A DNA stretch of 41,188 nucleotides from an uncultured Collinsella sp. (GCA_900546825.1 UREE01000011.1:1-41188); one strand, 5' to 3'. Positions 16,885 to 24,792 are shown, counted from the first letter of the stretch. Notes: a model not told the origin generated them from the sequence alone. Program-made: numbers and translations.

Positions 16885-17249
16885 ACACGCCTCTAAACAA
16901 CTGATATACATGATTGCGTGATTTTCAATCATTTATTTCACGGCGATTACCAGCCGATTTCGGGTTTAATTAACGCTAAAACGTTTGACTAGCCATGGTG
17001 AACAACCCTGCTATCCTGCGGGTTGACGAAGACTGATATCTCACCTCGTCGATACATACTGTCTGGCGAATCGTTTGTCAATGAATTCGGTGAACGGTAG
17101 CAAATACCGTTCAAGCGTATGTATGTATCGGTCGCCGAGCGCGGCACCTCAGTTGGGTTCGTCGGTAGGTAAGGTATATATCGTCCGCAAGTTGCGCGGG
17201 GGCACGTCTAGGCGCTCCCGGGTAAGATTCTCTATTGATAGGAGAAGAC
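16885..17249 (+). promoter_or_regulatory. Intergenic region with promoter and structured leader of the nan operon
   Basis: This 365-nt gap holds no protein gene. A candidate promoter is TTGACT (16985-16990) with an extended -10 TGCTATCCT (17009-17017); the spacer of 21 nt is long, so the extended -10 would have to dominate. A palindrome core AAACGTTT (16979-16986) overlaps the -35. The predicted leader of about 225 nt contains three nested or adjacent stems (described separately) and ends with AGGAG 8 nt before the satA ATG. I see no T-box sequence and do not recognise a known riboswitch. Confidence 0.5.
17050..17130 (+). ncRNA. Candidate structured RNA element in the satA leader (three-way junction)
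   Basis: Perfect 10-bp outer stem CGATACATAC (17050-17059) with GTATGTATCG (17121-17130). It encloses a 5-bp hairpin CGAAT/ATTCG (17067-17071 with 17085-17089) and a perfect 8-bp hairpin GAACGGTA/TACCGTTC (17092-17099 with 17105-17112, 5-nt loop). Together they would form a three-way junction about 120 nt before the start codon. Could be a cis-regulatory RNA or, less likely, a set of protein operators. The pairing is seen by eye only. Confidence 0.4.
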
Positions 17250-18863
17250 ATGGCCATCATCAACAAGGGTATGTCCAGGCGTTCGTTCCTCGGCCTCACC
17301 GGCAGCGTCGCTGCTGTCGCAGGGCTTGGTCTCACCGGCTGCGGTGGCAGCTCTAGCGACGAGGGTTCCGCTTCCGGTTCCACCGATTCCGCCAACCGTG
17401 GCGGCGGCGTGATCACCGCTGGTTCCGCTTACGCTCCGTCCAGCTTCGATCCCGCCAGCACCGGCTCCGCTGTGGGCCTGGGTGCTAACTGGCACGTCGT
17501 CGAGGGCCTCTACGGCATCGATTACCACGACTACAGCACCTTCAACGAGCTCGCCACCGACGATCCCAAGTCTGTGGACGACACCACTTTCGAGGTCACC
17601 ATCCGCAAGGGCGCCAAGTTCTCCGATGGCACCGAGGTCACCGCTGACGATGTCGTTGCCTCCTACACCGCTTGCGCCGCTTCCGCTACCTATGCTCCGT
17701 TCTTCCAGCCCTTCGAGTCCATCGAGGCCAAGGACGCCAGCACCGTGACGGTCAAGACCAAGGTCCCCAACTTCTCCCTGCTCAAGGATCGTCTGGCCAT
17801 CGTCCGCGTTACCCCGGCCACCCAGACCGAGGAGGATCGCGCCAAGCAGCCGATCGGCTCCGGCCCCTGGATGTACGACTCTATCTCCGATACCGAGATC
17901 ACCCTGGTTCCCAACCCCGAGTACAACGGTGAGTATGCTGCCGAGGATAAGAAGATCCAGTACAGCATCCTGACCGACCCCACCGCTCGCGTTACCGCGC
18001 AGCAGGAGGGCTCCACGCTCGTTATGGAGCTCGTCACCGCCGATGCCGTCGACCAGCTCGAGAGCGCTGGTTGCAAGGTTGACAACGTTCAGGGCTTCGG
18101 AACTCGATTCGTTATGTTCAACGTCGCCAAGGAGCCTTGGAACAACGTTAAGGTCCGTCAGGCCGTCATGTATGCGCTCGATACCGAGAAGATGATCAAC
18201 AACACCTTCGCCGGCCTTGCCACGGCTGCCAGCTGCTATCTGCCCAAGAGCTTCACGAACTACCATGAGGCTTCCACGGTCTACAAGACTGACGCCAAGA
18301 AGGCCAAGAAGCTCATTGATGAGTCTGGCATCACCCCGGGCGCCATCACCCTGCGTACCACCGACAACGAGCAGATCAAGGGTATGGCCGCCCAGGTCAA
18401 GAACGATCTTGACGCCCTCGGCTTCGATGTGACCATCCAGACCGATACTTCGGCTGCTACCTATGCTGCTATCGATGGCGGCGAGGCCTACGACATCCTT
18501 CTCGCTCCTGGCGATCCGTCCTGCTTCGGCGCAGATCCCGACCTGCTGCTCAACTGGTGGTACGGCGACAACGTCTGGATGCAGACCCGTTGCCCGTGGA
18601 AGGAGTCCGCTGAGTGGGAGAAGCTCCACGGTCTCATGGACGAGGCTCTTGCTGCCGAGGGCGATGAACAGCAGAAGAAGTGGAACGAGTGCTTCGACAT
18701 CATTGCCGACAACGCCGTCCTTTACCCTGTCGTACACGTCAAGACCGTCTCTGCTTCCTGGAACGATCCGTCCACCGCGCCCAACGGCGAGGCCCTCGAT
18801 GGCTTCAAGGGCATCGGCACGACGAGCATGTCCTTCAGGGGCGTCGCGACCGTCAAGGCCTAA
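17250..18863 (+). CDS. satA: ABC transporter substrate-binding lipoprotein (SatA-like, SBP family 5)
   Basis: Predicted lipid-anchored receptor of a peptide/opine/nickel-type ABC importer; from its neighbours the likely ligand is sialic acid rather than peptide. The 537-residue protein starts with MSRRSFLG, a twin-arginine type motif, then a hydrophobic stretch ending in LTGC, placing the lipidated Cys at residue 31. A Ser/Gly/Asp-rich linker follows. The body has the SBP_bac_5 pattern, for example GAKFSDGTEVTADDVVASY, PIGSGPWMYDS and KVRQAVMYALDTEKM. ATG 17250 has AGGAG 8 nt upstream; the frame begins 15 nt earlier without a ribosome site. First gene of the nan operon; a strong hairpin follows it, which may raise its mRNA relative to the permeases. 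Naming as satA rests on gene order. Confidence 0.85.
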   Translation: MAIINKGMSRRSFLGLTGSVAAVAGLGLTGCGGSSSDEGSASGSTDSANRGGGVITAGSAYAPSSFDPASTGSAVGLGANWHVVEGLYGIDYHDYSTFNELATDDPKSVDDTTFEVTIRKGAKFSDGTEVTADDVVASYTACAASATYAPFFQPFESIEAKDASTVTVKTKVPNFSLLKDRLAIVRVTPATQTEEDRAKQPIGSGPWMYDSISDTEITLVPNPEYNGEYAAEDKKIQYSILTDPTARVTAQQEGSTLVMELVTADAVDQLESAGCKVDNVQGFGTRFVMFNVAKEPWNNVKVRQAVMYALDTEKMINNTFAGLATAASCYLPKSFTNYHEASTVYKTDAKKAKKLIDESGITPGAITLRTTDNEQIKGMAAQVKNDLDALGFDVTIQTDTSAATYAAIDGGEAYDILLAPGDPSCFGADPDLLLNWWYGDNVWMQTRCPWKESAEWEKLHGLMDEALAAEGDEQQKKWNECFDIIADNAVLYPVVHVKTVSASWNDPSTAPNGEALDGFKGIGTTSMSFRGVATVKA

Positions 18864-18925
18864 GACTCATTTGAGTTGAGTGTGGGATGTTGGACATAGG
18901 GACGCATCCTCATATGTGAGTCAAT

Positions 18926-18957
18926 GACCCGGGCGACTTCGATGTCGCCCGGGTCTT
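18926..18957 (+). terminator. Strong hairpin between satA and satB (partial terminator or mRNA stabiliser)
   Basis: Perfect 12-bp stem GACCCGGGCGAC (18926-18937) with GTCGCCCGGGTC (18944-18955), 6-nt loop TTCGAT, followed by TTGTA. No real T run, so read-through into satB is likely. This is the usual arrangement for overproducing the binding protein. Confidence 0.7.
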
Positions 18958-18960
18958 GTA

Positions 18961-18978
18961 ATGAGTATCTATACTCAT
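18961..18978 (+). promoter_or_regulatory. 18-bp palindrome upstream of satB
   Basis: ATGAGTATCTATACTCAT is a perfect palindrome (8-bp arms, 2-nt centre) 40 nt before the satB start. The same ACTCA/TGAGT word recurs at 18865-18876 and, looser, as CTCATATGTGAG just before the hairpin. It looks like a dimeric repressor site, but no regulator gene is in the window. Confidence 0.4.
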
Positions 18979-19018
18979 ATACCAGTTGGTCCTACCGACA
19001 AAAGAAAGGGGAGAGAAC

Positions 19019-19975
19019 GTGAATAGCTTTCTACGTTTGATTGGAAGGCGCCTCGTGGCACTGCCAATCATGGCATTGGGCGTCACCGTATTGGTGTTCT
19101 TCCTTATGTCGTTCTCCAAGACCGACCCCGCCTATACGGCGTTGGGTGACGGTGCCTCGCCCGAGGCGGTTGCCGAGTACCATGAGAAGTATGGTCTGGA
19201 CGACCCCTGGCCCGTGCGCTATGTGCGTTACATGGGCGATCTGATCCACGGTGACATGGGCACTTATGGTGCTGCCCGCAACTCCGTTGCCAAGCGCATC
19301 TCCACGGCCCTGCCCGTCACGATGCAGCTGACCTTCATCGGTCTTGCCATCGGCGCGGTTGTCTCGTTTTTGCTCGGTGTCATCGCGGCGCTATATCGCG
19401 ATAAATGGCCGGACCAAGTGATCCGCGTCTTTTCCATCGCCGGCTTGGCAACCCCGTCGTTCTGGCTTGCCGTTCTGTTGATCCTGCTGTTCTCTTCCTA
19501 CCTTAAGGTGCTCCCGGCATCGGGTGCTCTGCCTCACTTCACCACGAATCCGGTTGGCTATCTGGGACGTATGATCATGCCCGCTATCGCCTTGGCATTT
19601 CCGCTGACGGGCCAGATGACTCGTATCGTGCGTACCGCCATGGTCGAGGAGCTCGACAAGGATTATGTCCGTATGGCTCGCGGCGCCGGCGTTCCCGAGA
19701 AGGTCGTCGTCGGTATCAACGTTCTTCGCAATGCGCTGATCACCCCGGTCACCACCCTCGGTCTTAAGATCGGTTACCTCATGGGCGGCGCCGTCGTCAT
19801 CGAGGTTATCTTCAACCTCCCCGGCATGGGCACCGCGATTCTGCAGGGCGTTCAGGGCAACGAGGCGAACCTGGTTCAGGGCGTCGTTATCGTCGTTGCT
19901 CTTGCCTTCATCATCATCAACATCGTGGTTGACATGCTCTATCTGCTCATCAACCCGCGCATCAGGACGGTGTAG
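19019..19975 (+). CDS. satB: ABC transporter permease, DppB/OppB type (SatB-like)
   Basis: Inner-membrane permease of the predicted sialic acid importer. The 318-residue protein has the BPD_transp_1 layout: N-terminal helix RLVALPIMALGVTVLVFFLMSF, periplasmic-side loop ending in YMGDLIHGDMG, four further hydrophobic segments, and the cytoplasmic EAA loop around LDKDYVRMARGAGVPEKVV. It ends with the typical LLINPRIR. I chose GTG 19019, which has GGGGAG 5 nt upstream, over an in-frame ATG at 18986 that has no ribosome site and overlaps the palindrome region. The next gene starts 3 nt after the stop. Pairs with the permease half of SatC. Confidence 0.9.
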   Translation: MNSFLRLIGRRLVALPIMALGVTVLVFFLMSFSKTDPAYTALGDGASPEAVAEYHEKYGLDDPWPVRYVRYMGDLIHGDMGTYGAARNSVAKRISTALPVTMQLTFIGLAIGAVVSFLLGVIAALYRDKWPDQVIRVFSIAGLATPSFWLAVLLILLFSSYLKVLPASGALPHFTTNPVGYLGRMIMPAIALAFPLTGQMTRIVRTAMVEELDKDYVRMARGAGVPEKVVVGINVLRNALITPVTTLGLKIGYLMGGAVVIEVIFNLPGMGTAILQGVQGNEANLVQGVVIVVALAFIIINIVVDMLYLLINPRIRTV

Positions 19976-19978
19976 ATT

Positions 19979-21994
19979 ATGGTAAAGATTCGAGAGAAGC
20001 AAACCGAGCAGCTCGAAAAGGCTGCCTCCAAGGGGCTCAAGCTCGGTGGCTGGAAGAAGATGACACTGTCTTCTAAGATTGCCGCCGTCGTGCTGGTGCT
20101 GGTCGCCCTGACCGCGATTCTGGCGCCCCTTCTTGCCCCCTATAGCCCGGTCGAGATTTTTACGGCTCGCCAGGCTCCCGGCAACGGATTTATCTTCGGT
20201 ACCGACGATAAGGGTCGCGACATTCTGTCGCGCATGCTCTACGGTGGTCGTTACTCGCTGATTATCGGCTTTGGCGCCACTGCCATGGCTCTGGTCTGCG
20301 GCTCGGTCGTGGGCGCCCTCGCGGCAGTTTCGCGTAAGGCAGTCTCCGAGACGATCATGCGTATCCTGGACATCATCATGTCCATCCCGGGCATCGCCCT
20401 CGCGGCCGTCTTCGTCTCCATCCTGGGCAACTCCGTGCCGTCGATCATCTTCGCCATCGGCTTTATGTACACTCCGCAGATTGCCCGTATCGTGCGCGCC
20501 AACATCGTGTCCGAGTACGGCGAGGACTATGTCCGCGCGGTCATCGTGTCCGGTGCCAAGGCTCCGTGGATTTTGATCAGGCACGTCCTGCGTAACTGCA
20601 TCGCCCCGATCATGGTCTTCACCGTTACCCTGGTCGCCGACGCCATCATCTTCGAGGCTTCGCTGACCTTCATCGGTGCTGGTATTCAGGAGCCTACCGC
20701 TACCTGGGGCAACATCCTCGCCGACGCTCGCGGCGGCGTGCTTGCCGGCCGTTGGTGGCAGGCACTGTTCCCGGGCCTGGCCATCATGATCACCTGCCTG
20801 GCGCTCAACATCCTGTCCGAGGGCATTACCGACGCCATGGCCGCCGCTCCCTCCGCCGCCCTGGATCCGACCGACTCCTCCAAGCGCCGCGAGGCCGACC
20901 TGCTGGTCTCCGACCCCGTTCGCGCCTACAAGGAGCAGGCTCAGTCCCTGTCCGCCCGTCTTGGCGCTCTGCGCGATGTCGAACTCAAGCGTAACGACCG
21001 CCATGTGCCCGATGAGTCCGTTGAGCCGATCCTTTCGGTCCGCGATTTCTGCATCCAGTTTGAGCACCACGGTGACATCAACGTCGTCGATCATGTCAAC
21101 TTCGATGTCCGTCCTGGCCAGACCATGGGCCTGGTCGGTGAGTCCGGCTGCGGTAAGTCCATCACCACGCTGGCCATCATGGGTCTGACCGACGATGACG
21201 AGCATCTTTCCGGTGAGGTTCTCTGGGAGGGCCGCGACCTGCTCAAGATGAGCAAGAAGGAGTGGTTCGGCCTGCGCGGTACCGATATCGCCATGGTCTA
21301 TCAGGACGCCCTGTCCTCGCTCAACCCCTCCATGCTCATTTCCGCCCAGATGAAGCAGCTCACCAAGCGTGGCGGCACCCGTAGCGCCGAGGAACTCCTG
21401 GAGCTCGTGGGCCTCGACCCCAAGCGTACGCTCGAGAGCTATCCGCACGAGCTTTCCGGTGGTCAGCGTCAGCGCGTCCTGATCGCTATGGCCCTTACCC
21501 GCGACCCCAAGCTGGTCATCTGCGACGAGCCCACGACCGCTCTGGACGTTACCGTCCAGAAGCAGGTCATCAAGCTCCTTAACGACCTTCAGGCCAAGCT
21601 CGGCTTTGCCATGATCTTCGTTTCGCACGACCTGGCGCTGGTCGCCGAGGTTGCCCATAACATCACGGTTATGTACGCCGGCCAGGTTATCGAGCAGGCG
21701 CCTACCAAGGAGCTGCTCACCAACCCGATCCACGAGTACACCCGCGGTCTTCTGGGTTCCGTCCTGTCCATCGAGAGCGGTTCGGGCCGCCTGCACCAGG
21801 TGCCCGGCGCCGTTCCGAGCCCGCGCGATTTTCCCAAGGGCGATCGCTTTGCGCCCCGCTCGAGCCATCCGCGTATTGGTCTGGACACCCGCCCGGTCTT
21901 CAAGCGCGTGCCCGGCACCGAGCACTTCTATTCCGAGCTCCCCGACGAGGTGCTCAAGGCAAATGGTTTGACCCCTCACGCGGAGGTGATGTAG
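19979..21994 (+). CDS. satC: Fused ABC permease-ATPase (DppC-DppD fusion, SatC-like)
   Basis: One 671-residue polypeptide carries a DppC-type permease (about 1-290) and a DppD-type ATPase (about 350-600), joined by a charged linker of about 55 residues. In the permease half: FGTDDKGRDILSRMLYGGRYSL and the EAA loop GEDYVRAVIVSGAKAPWIL. In the ATPase half: Walker A GESGCGKS at 387-394, Q-loop MVYQDALSSLNPS, signature LSGGQRQR at 492-499, Walker B LVICDE at 512-517 and the H-loop SHD at 549-551. The usual C-terminal Cys-rich oligopeptide motif is reduced to RFAPRSSHP (623-631) without cysteines. The reading frame is uninterrupted across the join. The same fusion is known to me from the Haemophilus ducreyi sialic acid transporter SatABCD, which supports the substrate guess. 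Confidence 0.9.
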   Translation: MVKIREKQTEQLEKAASKGLKLGGWKKMTLSSKIAAVVLVLVALTAILAPLLAPYSPVEIFTARQAPGNGFIFGTDDKGRDILSRMLYGGRYSLIIGFGATAMALVCGSVVGALAAVSRKAVSETIMRILDIIMSIPGIALAAVFVSILGNSVPSIIFAIGFMYTPQIARIVRANIVSEYGEDYVRAVIVSGAKAPWILIRHVLRNCIAPIMVFTVTLVADAIIFEASLTFIGAGIQEPTATWGNILADARGGVLAGRWWQALFPGLAIMITCLALNILSEGITDAMAAAPSAALDPTDSSKRREADLLVSDPVRAYKEQAQSLSARLGALRDVELKRNDRHVPDESVEPILSVRDFCIQFEHHGDINVVDHVNFDVRPGQTMGLVGESGCGKSITTLAIMGLTDDDEHLSGEVLWEGRDLLKMSKKEWFGLRGTDIAMVYQDALSSLNPSMLISAQMKQLTKRGGTRSAEELLELVGLDPKRTLESYPHELSGGQRQRVLIAMALTRDPKLVICDEPTTALDVTVQKQVIKLLNDLQAKLGFAMIFVSHDLALVAEVAHNITVMYAGQVIEQAPTKELLTNPIHEYTRGLLGSVLSIESGSGRLHQVPGAVPSPRDFPKGDRFAPRSSHPRIGLDTRPVFKRVPGTEHFYSELPDEVLKANGLTPHAEVM

Positions 21995-22822
21995 ATGAGC
22001 GAGACCGCAGTCAACGGCGTCGAGCCGATCATCTTCCTTGATGACGTCCACGTCACCTTTAGGACCCGTACCGGTTCGATTCTCCACCCCAACCTGGTTC
22101 ACGCCGTCCAGGGTGTAACGATTAAGCTCATGCCCGGCCAGACGATCGGCATCGTCGGCGAGTCCGGTTGCGGCAAGTCCACCACCGCCAACGTCATGTG
22201 CGGCCTGCAGGCCCCCACGAGCGGCAAGGTCTACTTTAAGGGCAAGGACGTTACCAAACGTACCGCCGAGGACCGTCGCCACATGGGCCGCGTCATCTCG
22301 GTCGTGTTCCAGAACCCGGCCACGGCGCTCAACCCCCGCATGGTCGTTCGCGAGCAACTGCTCGACCCCATGCGCGTCCACAACCTGGGTACCGAGGCCG
22401 AGCAGGAGAAGCGCGTCAAGGAGCTCTTGGAGCTCACCGGTCTGCCCAGCTCCGCCGCCGAGGTTCTTCCCGGCCAGCTTTCGGGCGGCCAGCGCCAGCG
22501 CGTCGCAATTGCCCGTGCCCTGTCGCTGAACCCCGATGCCATCATCGCCGACGAGCCCACCTCGGCTCTGGACGTTTCGGTCCGCGCGCAGATTCTGAAC
22601 CTGCTGACCGACCTTAAGAAGGAGCTCGGCCTGGCCATGGTGTTCATTAGCCATGACATCCAGACGGTCCGCTATATCTCTGACGACATCATCGTTATGA
22701 ATGGCGGCAAGATCGTCGAGCAGGGCGAGGCCAAGCAGGTCTTCCAGCGCCCTCAGGACCCCTACACCAAGATGCTGCTCGGCGCTGCGCCGTCGCTGCT
22801 GCATCCCAAGCTCGGCGAGTAG
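21995..22822 (+). CDS. satD: ABC transporter ATPase, DppF/OppF type (SatD-like)
   Basis: Second ATPase of the predicted sialic acid importer. The 275-residue protein has Walker A GESGCGKS at 55-62, Q-loop VVFQNPATALNPR, signature LSGGQRQRV, Walker B AIIADEPTSALD and H-loop ISHDIQTV. It stops soon after the YTKMLLGAAPSL segment and so lacks the C-terminal Cys-rich tail present in oppD and oppF of this window. ATG directly follows the satC TAG, with GGAGGTGATG just upstream inside the satC end. Together with the ATPase half of SatC it completes two nucleotide-binding sites. A hairpin follows. Confidence 0.9.
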   Translation: MSETAVNGVEPIIFLDDVHVTFRTRTGSILHPNLVHAVQGVTIKLMPGQTIGIVGESGCGKSTTANVMCGLQAPTSGKVYFKGKDVTKRTAEDRRHMGRVISVVFQNPATALNPRMVVREQLLDPMRVHNLGTEAEQEKRVKELLELTGLPSSAAEVLPGQLSGGQRQRVAIARALSLNPDAIIADEPTSALDVSVRAQILNLLTDLKKELGLAMVFISHDIQTVRYISDDIIVMNGGKIVEQGEAKQVFQRPQDPYTKMLLGAAPSLLHPKLGE

Positions 22823-22838
22823 CCTCGCTTTCCCTCCC

Positions 22839-22866
22839 GTGCGCCCGGTTCCCATACCGGGCGCAC
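22839..22866 (+). terminator. Hairpin between satD and the esterase gene
   Basis: Perfect 11-bp stem GTGCGCCCGGT (22839-22849) with ACCGGGCGCAC (22856-22866), 6-nt loop, followed by CTCCGTTGCG with no T run. More likely a 3' stabiliser or partial terminator than a full stop, as the downstream nan genes have no clear promoter. Confidence 0.6.
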
Positions 22867-22902
22867 CTCCGTTGCGATTTCGAAAGGTTGGGTTCACGAG
22901 CC

Positions 22903-23880
22903 ATGCCAAGTGCTCAGGAGCTACAACGGCAATTTGGTGGATATCGAGGCGCTATGCCCCGTCCATCGGATTTCGATCTCTTTTGGAAGGGCCGCATGGC
23001 CGAGGCCGACGCCGTCGAGCTCGACTATGCGATTGAGGCAGCTTCGGTTGCGGATTCCGCGACCTGTCGGTTTTTCGACCTCTGGTATACCGGCATGTGT
23101 GGTGCACGCCTGCATGCCAAGTACCTCAAGCCGGTCTCGGAGGAGCCCATGCCGCTGGTGCTTCAGTTCCATGGATATCCGGGTGCGAGCCGCAGCTGGT
23201 TTGAGCAGGCGTCGTTTGCGGGCATGGGCATGGCGCTCATCGCTCTCGATTGTCCTGGTCAAGGAGGCCCCTCCGAGGACGTCGGTGGATTTGAGGGCAC
23301 GACGGTTGCCGGGCATATCGTCGCCGGTATCGACGGCGACCCGGCCAACCTCTACTATGTCCGCCTACATCAGGATATCCGTATTCTGTGCCGTATCGTT
23401 CGCGAGCTTGAGGGCATCGATCTTACCCGCGTGTATGTGAATGGCGCATCGCAGGGCGGCGGTTTGGGTATTGCGACCTGCGCGCTCAATAGCGATTTGG
23501 TTGACCGCGCGGCCATCCTCTATCCCTTCTTATCGGACTTCCGCCTGGTTTGGGATCTGGACGCCGACGATATTGCCTACGAGGGTCTGCGCTATTGGTC
23601 GCGTTGGTTTGACGAGGACTCGACTCGTATCGAGGAGGCCTATGCCAAGCTGGCGTACTTCGATTCCAAGAATTTTGCCCCCATGGTCAAGTGCCCCGTG
23701 CTGTTTGGCACGGGCACGGCCGATATCGTCTGTCCGCCGGCAACGCAGTTTGCGGTGTACAACAACCTGTCCTGCGACAAGCGTCATGAGTTCTTTGAAG
23801 GCTTTGGCCACGAGGAGATTCAGGATTTTGACGACCTGATCATTCCGTTTTTCTGTGAGGGAGGGGAGGCTCATGTCTAA
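22903..23880 (+). CDS. CE7-family acetyl esterase (AXE1), probable sialate O-acetylesterase
   Basis: Alpha/beta-hydrolase of carbohydrate esterase family 7 (acetyl xylan esterase/cephalosporin C deacetylase). The 325-residue length is typical. Catalytic triad: Ser183 in GASQGG, Asp274 in GTADIVCPP and His303 in FGHE; the Asp and His numbers coincide with those I recall for the Thermotoga maritima enzyme. The oxyanion strand is QFHGYPGA. The family RGQ motif reads PGQ (residues 118-120). In this operon a likely role is removing O-acetyl groups from imported sialic acids so that NanA can act; this is inference. Start: ATG 22903 matches the family N-terminus but its ribosome site is weak; TTG at 22888 is an alternative. 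It overlaps its paralogue by 8 nt. Confidence 0.85.
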   Translation: MPSAQELQRQFGGYRGAMPRPSDFDLFWKGRMAEADAVELDYAIEAASVADSATCRFFDLWYTGMCGARLHAKYLKPVSEEPMPLVLQFHGYPGASRSWFEQASFAGMGMALIALDCPGQGGPSEDVGGFEGTTVAGHIVAGIDGDPANLYYVRLHQDIRILCRIVRELEGIDLTRVYVNGASQGGGLGIATCALNSDLVDRAAILYPFLSDFRLVWDLDADDIAYEGLRYWSRWFDEDSTRIEEAYAKLAYFDSKNFAPMVKCPVLFGTGTADIVCPPATQFAVYNNLSCDKRHEFFEGFGHEEIQDFDDLIIPFFCEGGEAHV

Positions 23881-24724
23881 GTGCGAGAGCAATGTTGACG
23901 AGCTGATGGTCCCCGGGCTCGTGGGAATTCCTGGAACGGTTTCGTCAAGGCTCGCAGAATATCGGGACTGGCACGGCGATGTCCAAGCAGATGTTTCTGA
24001 TTTAGAGACATGCGCTTCGAACCTTGAGATTCAAGGCCTGGCCATTACGGCGATTGATTTTGCCAATCCGTGCGCGCGCTACTCCGAGGTTTCCTTTGAG
24101 CTCGGCGGGTATGTCGTGCACGGCCGTTTGATTGAGCCTGTTGGTCGTGCCCGAGTATCTGAGCGCGTGCCGCTGTGCCTGATGTTCCACGACATCGATC
24201 GGCCTGTGCGCGGCTGGCATCACATGACGAGATTTGCCGCCATGGGGTATGCCGTCCTCGCGCTGGATGACGATATTGCCGGTGCGGACGACCTGCAGCG
24301 GGGGATAGCTTCGCCCGCTTTTGTCGAGCGCGTCCGTTGGGGTTGCGCGATGGCGAAGGTGGCGCGCAATCTTGATGGCATGGACCCCGACCGCATCTTT
24401 GCGTGCGGCGAGGGCCTTGGTGGCGGTGTCGCTTTGGCGGTCTCCGCCTTGGATACGTGTGGCCTTGTCTGCACGGCGGTTGCCAATCCACTGCCCGGCG
24501 GCCTCGAGGCGCTGTCGTCTCGTGTGCGCGGCTCGGTGCTCATGGGCACATCGCTTATGGATGCCATGAGCGATCCCAAGGGCCAGTTTGCCGTATTCAA
24601 CGGTCTTGAGTGTGACCGAAGGCATATCATCTATGCCAAATACGCTCACGAGCGTATCAATGCGTTCGAAAACGAAGTCGTCGACTTCTTTAACCAAACG
24701 TTTTATCCGTGTTCTTTGGCCTAG
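23873..24724 (+). CDS. Degenerate CE7 esterase paralogue (predicted pseudo-enzyme)
   Basis: A 283-residue protein that aligns by eye with the preceding CE7 esterase: VCLMFHD-like strand, FAAMGYAVLALDDD, DRIFACGEGLGGGVALAVSALD, MGTSLMDAMSDPKGQFAVFNGL and YAHERINAFENEVVDFF. The nucleophile elbow GASQGG has become GEGLGG, so Gly181 stands where Ser should be, and the RGQ/PGQ region is lost. Asp230 and His259 still match the triad. The frame is open and well-coded, which argues against simple decay. ATG 23873 sits within the upstream stop (ATGTCTAA) with GGGGAGG before it, implying tight translational coupling. CE7 enzymes form hexamers, so a structural or ligand-binding partner role is possible. 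Function unknown. Confidence 0.75.
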   Translation: MSKCESNVDELMVPGLVGIPGTVSSRLAEYRDWHGDVQADVSDLETCASNLEIQGLAITAIDFANPCARYSEVSFELGGYVVHGRLIEPVGRARVSERVPLCLMFHDIDRPVRGWHHMTRFAAMGYAVLALDDDIAGADDLQRGIASPAFVERVRWGCAMAKVARNLDGMDPDRIFACGEGLGGGVALAVSALDTCGLVCTAVANPLPGGLEALSSRVRGSVLMGTSLMDAMSDPKGQFAVFNGLECDRRHIIYAKYAHERINAFENEVVDFFNQTFYPCSLA

Positions 24725-24792
24725 ACGGCCTGGACACTGCCAACAAGAGTGGGCGGCATAGGGCCGCCCGCCAGACAACTAAGGAGATTCTT

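Noticed and set aside
17075..17356. Small open frame in the satA leader running into satA
   Set aside because: Overlaps the satA start in another frame, has no ribosome site and crosses the stable stem; not a credible leader peptide.
19979..21994. satC as a frameshift or assembly artefact joining two genes
   Set aside because: The frame is continuous through a linker with normal codon use, and the same fusion is known in another sialic acid importer.
19391..22909. Antisense open frame of 1172 codons opposite satB-satD
   Set aside because: It is a by-product of strong codon bias in the genes on the other strand. The translated product is low-complexity (Gly, Asp, Leu, His rich), has no ribosome site, and the + strand genes are clear.
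22903..23880. Reading the CE7 esterase as a xylan or cephalosporin deacetylase
   Set aside because: No xylan-degrading or beta-lactam genes are nearby; the nan context points to acetylated sialic acids.
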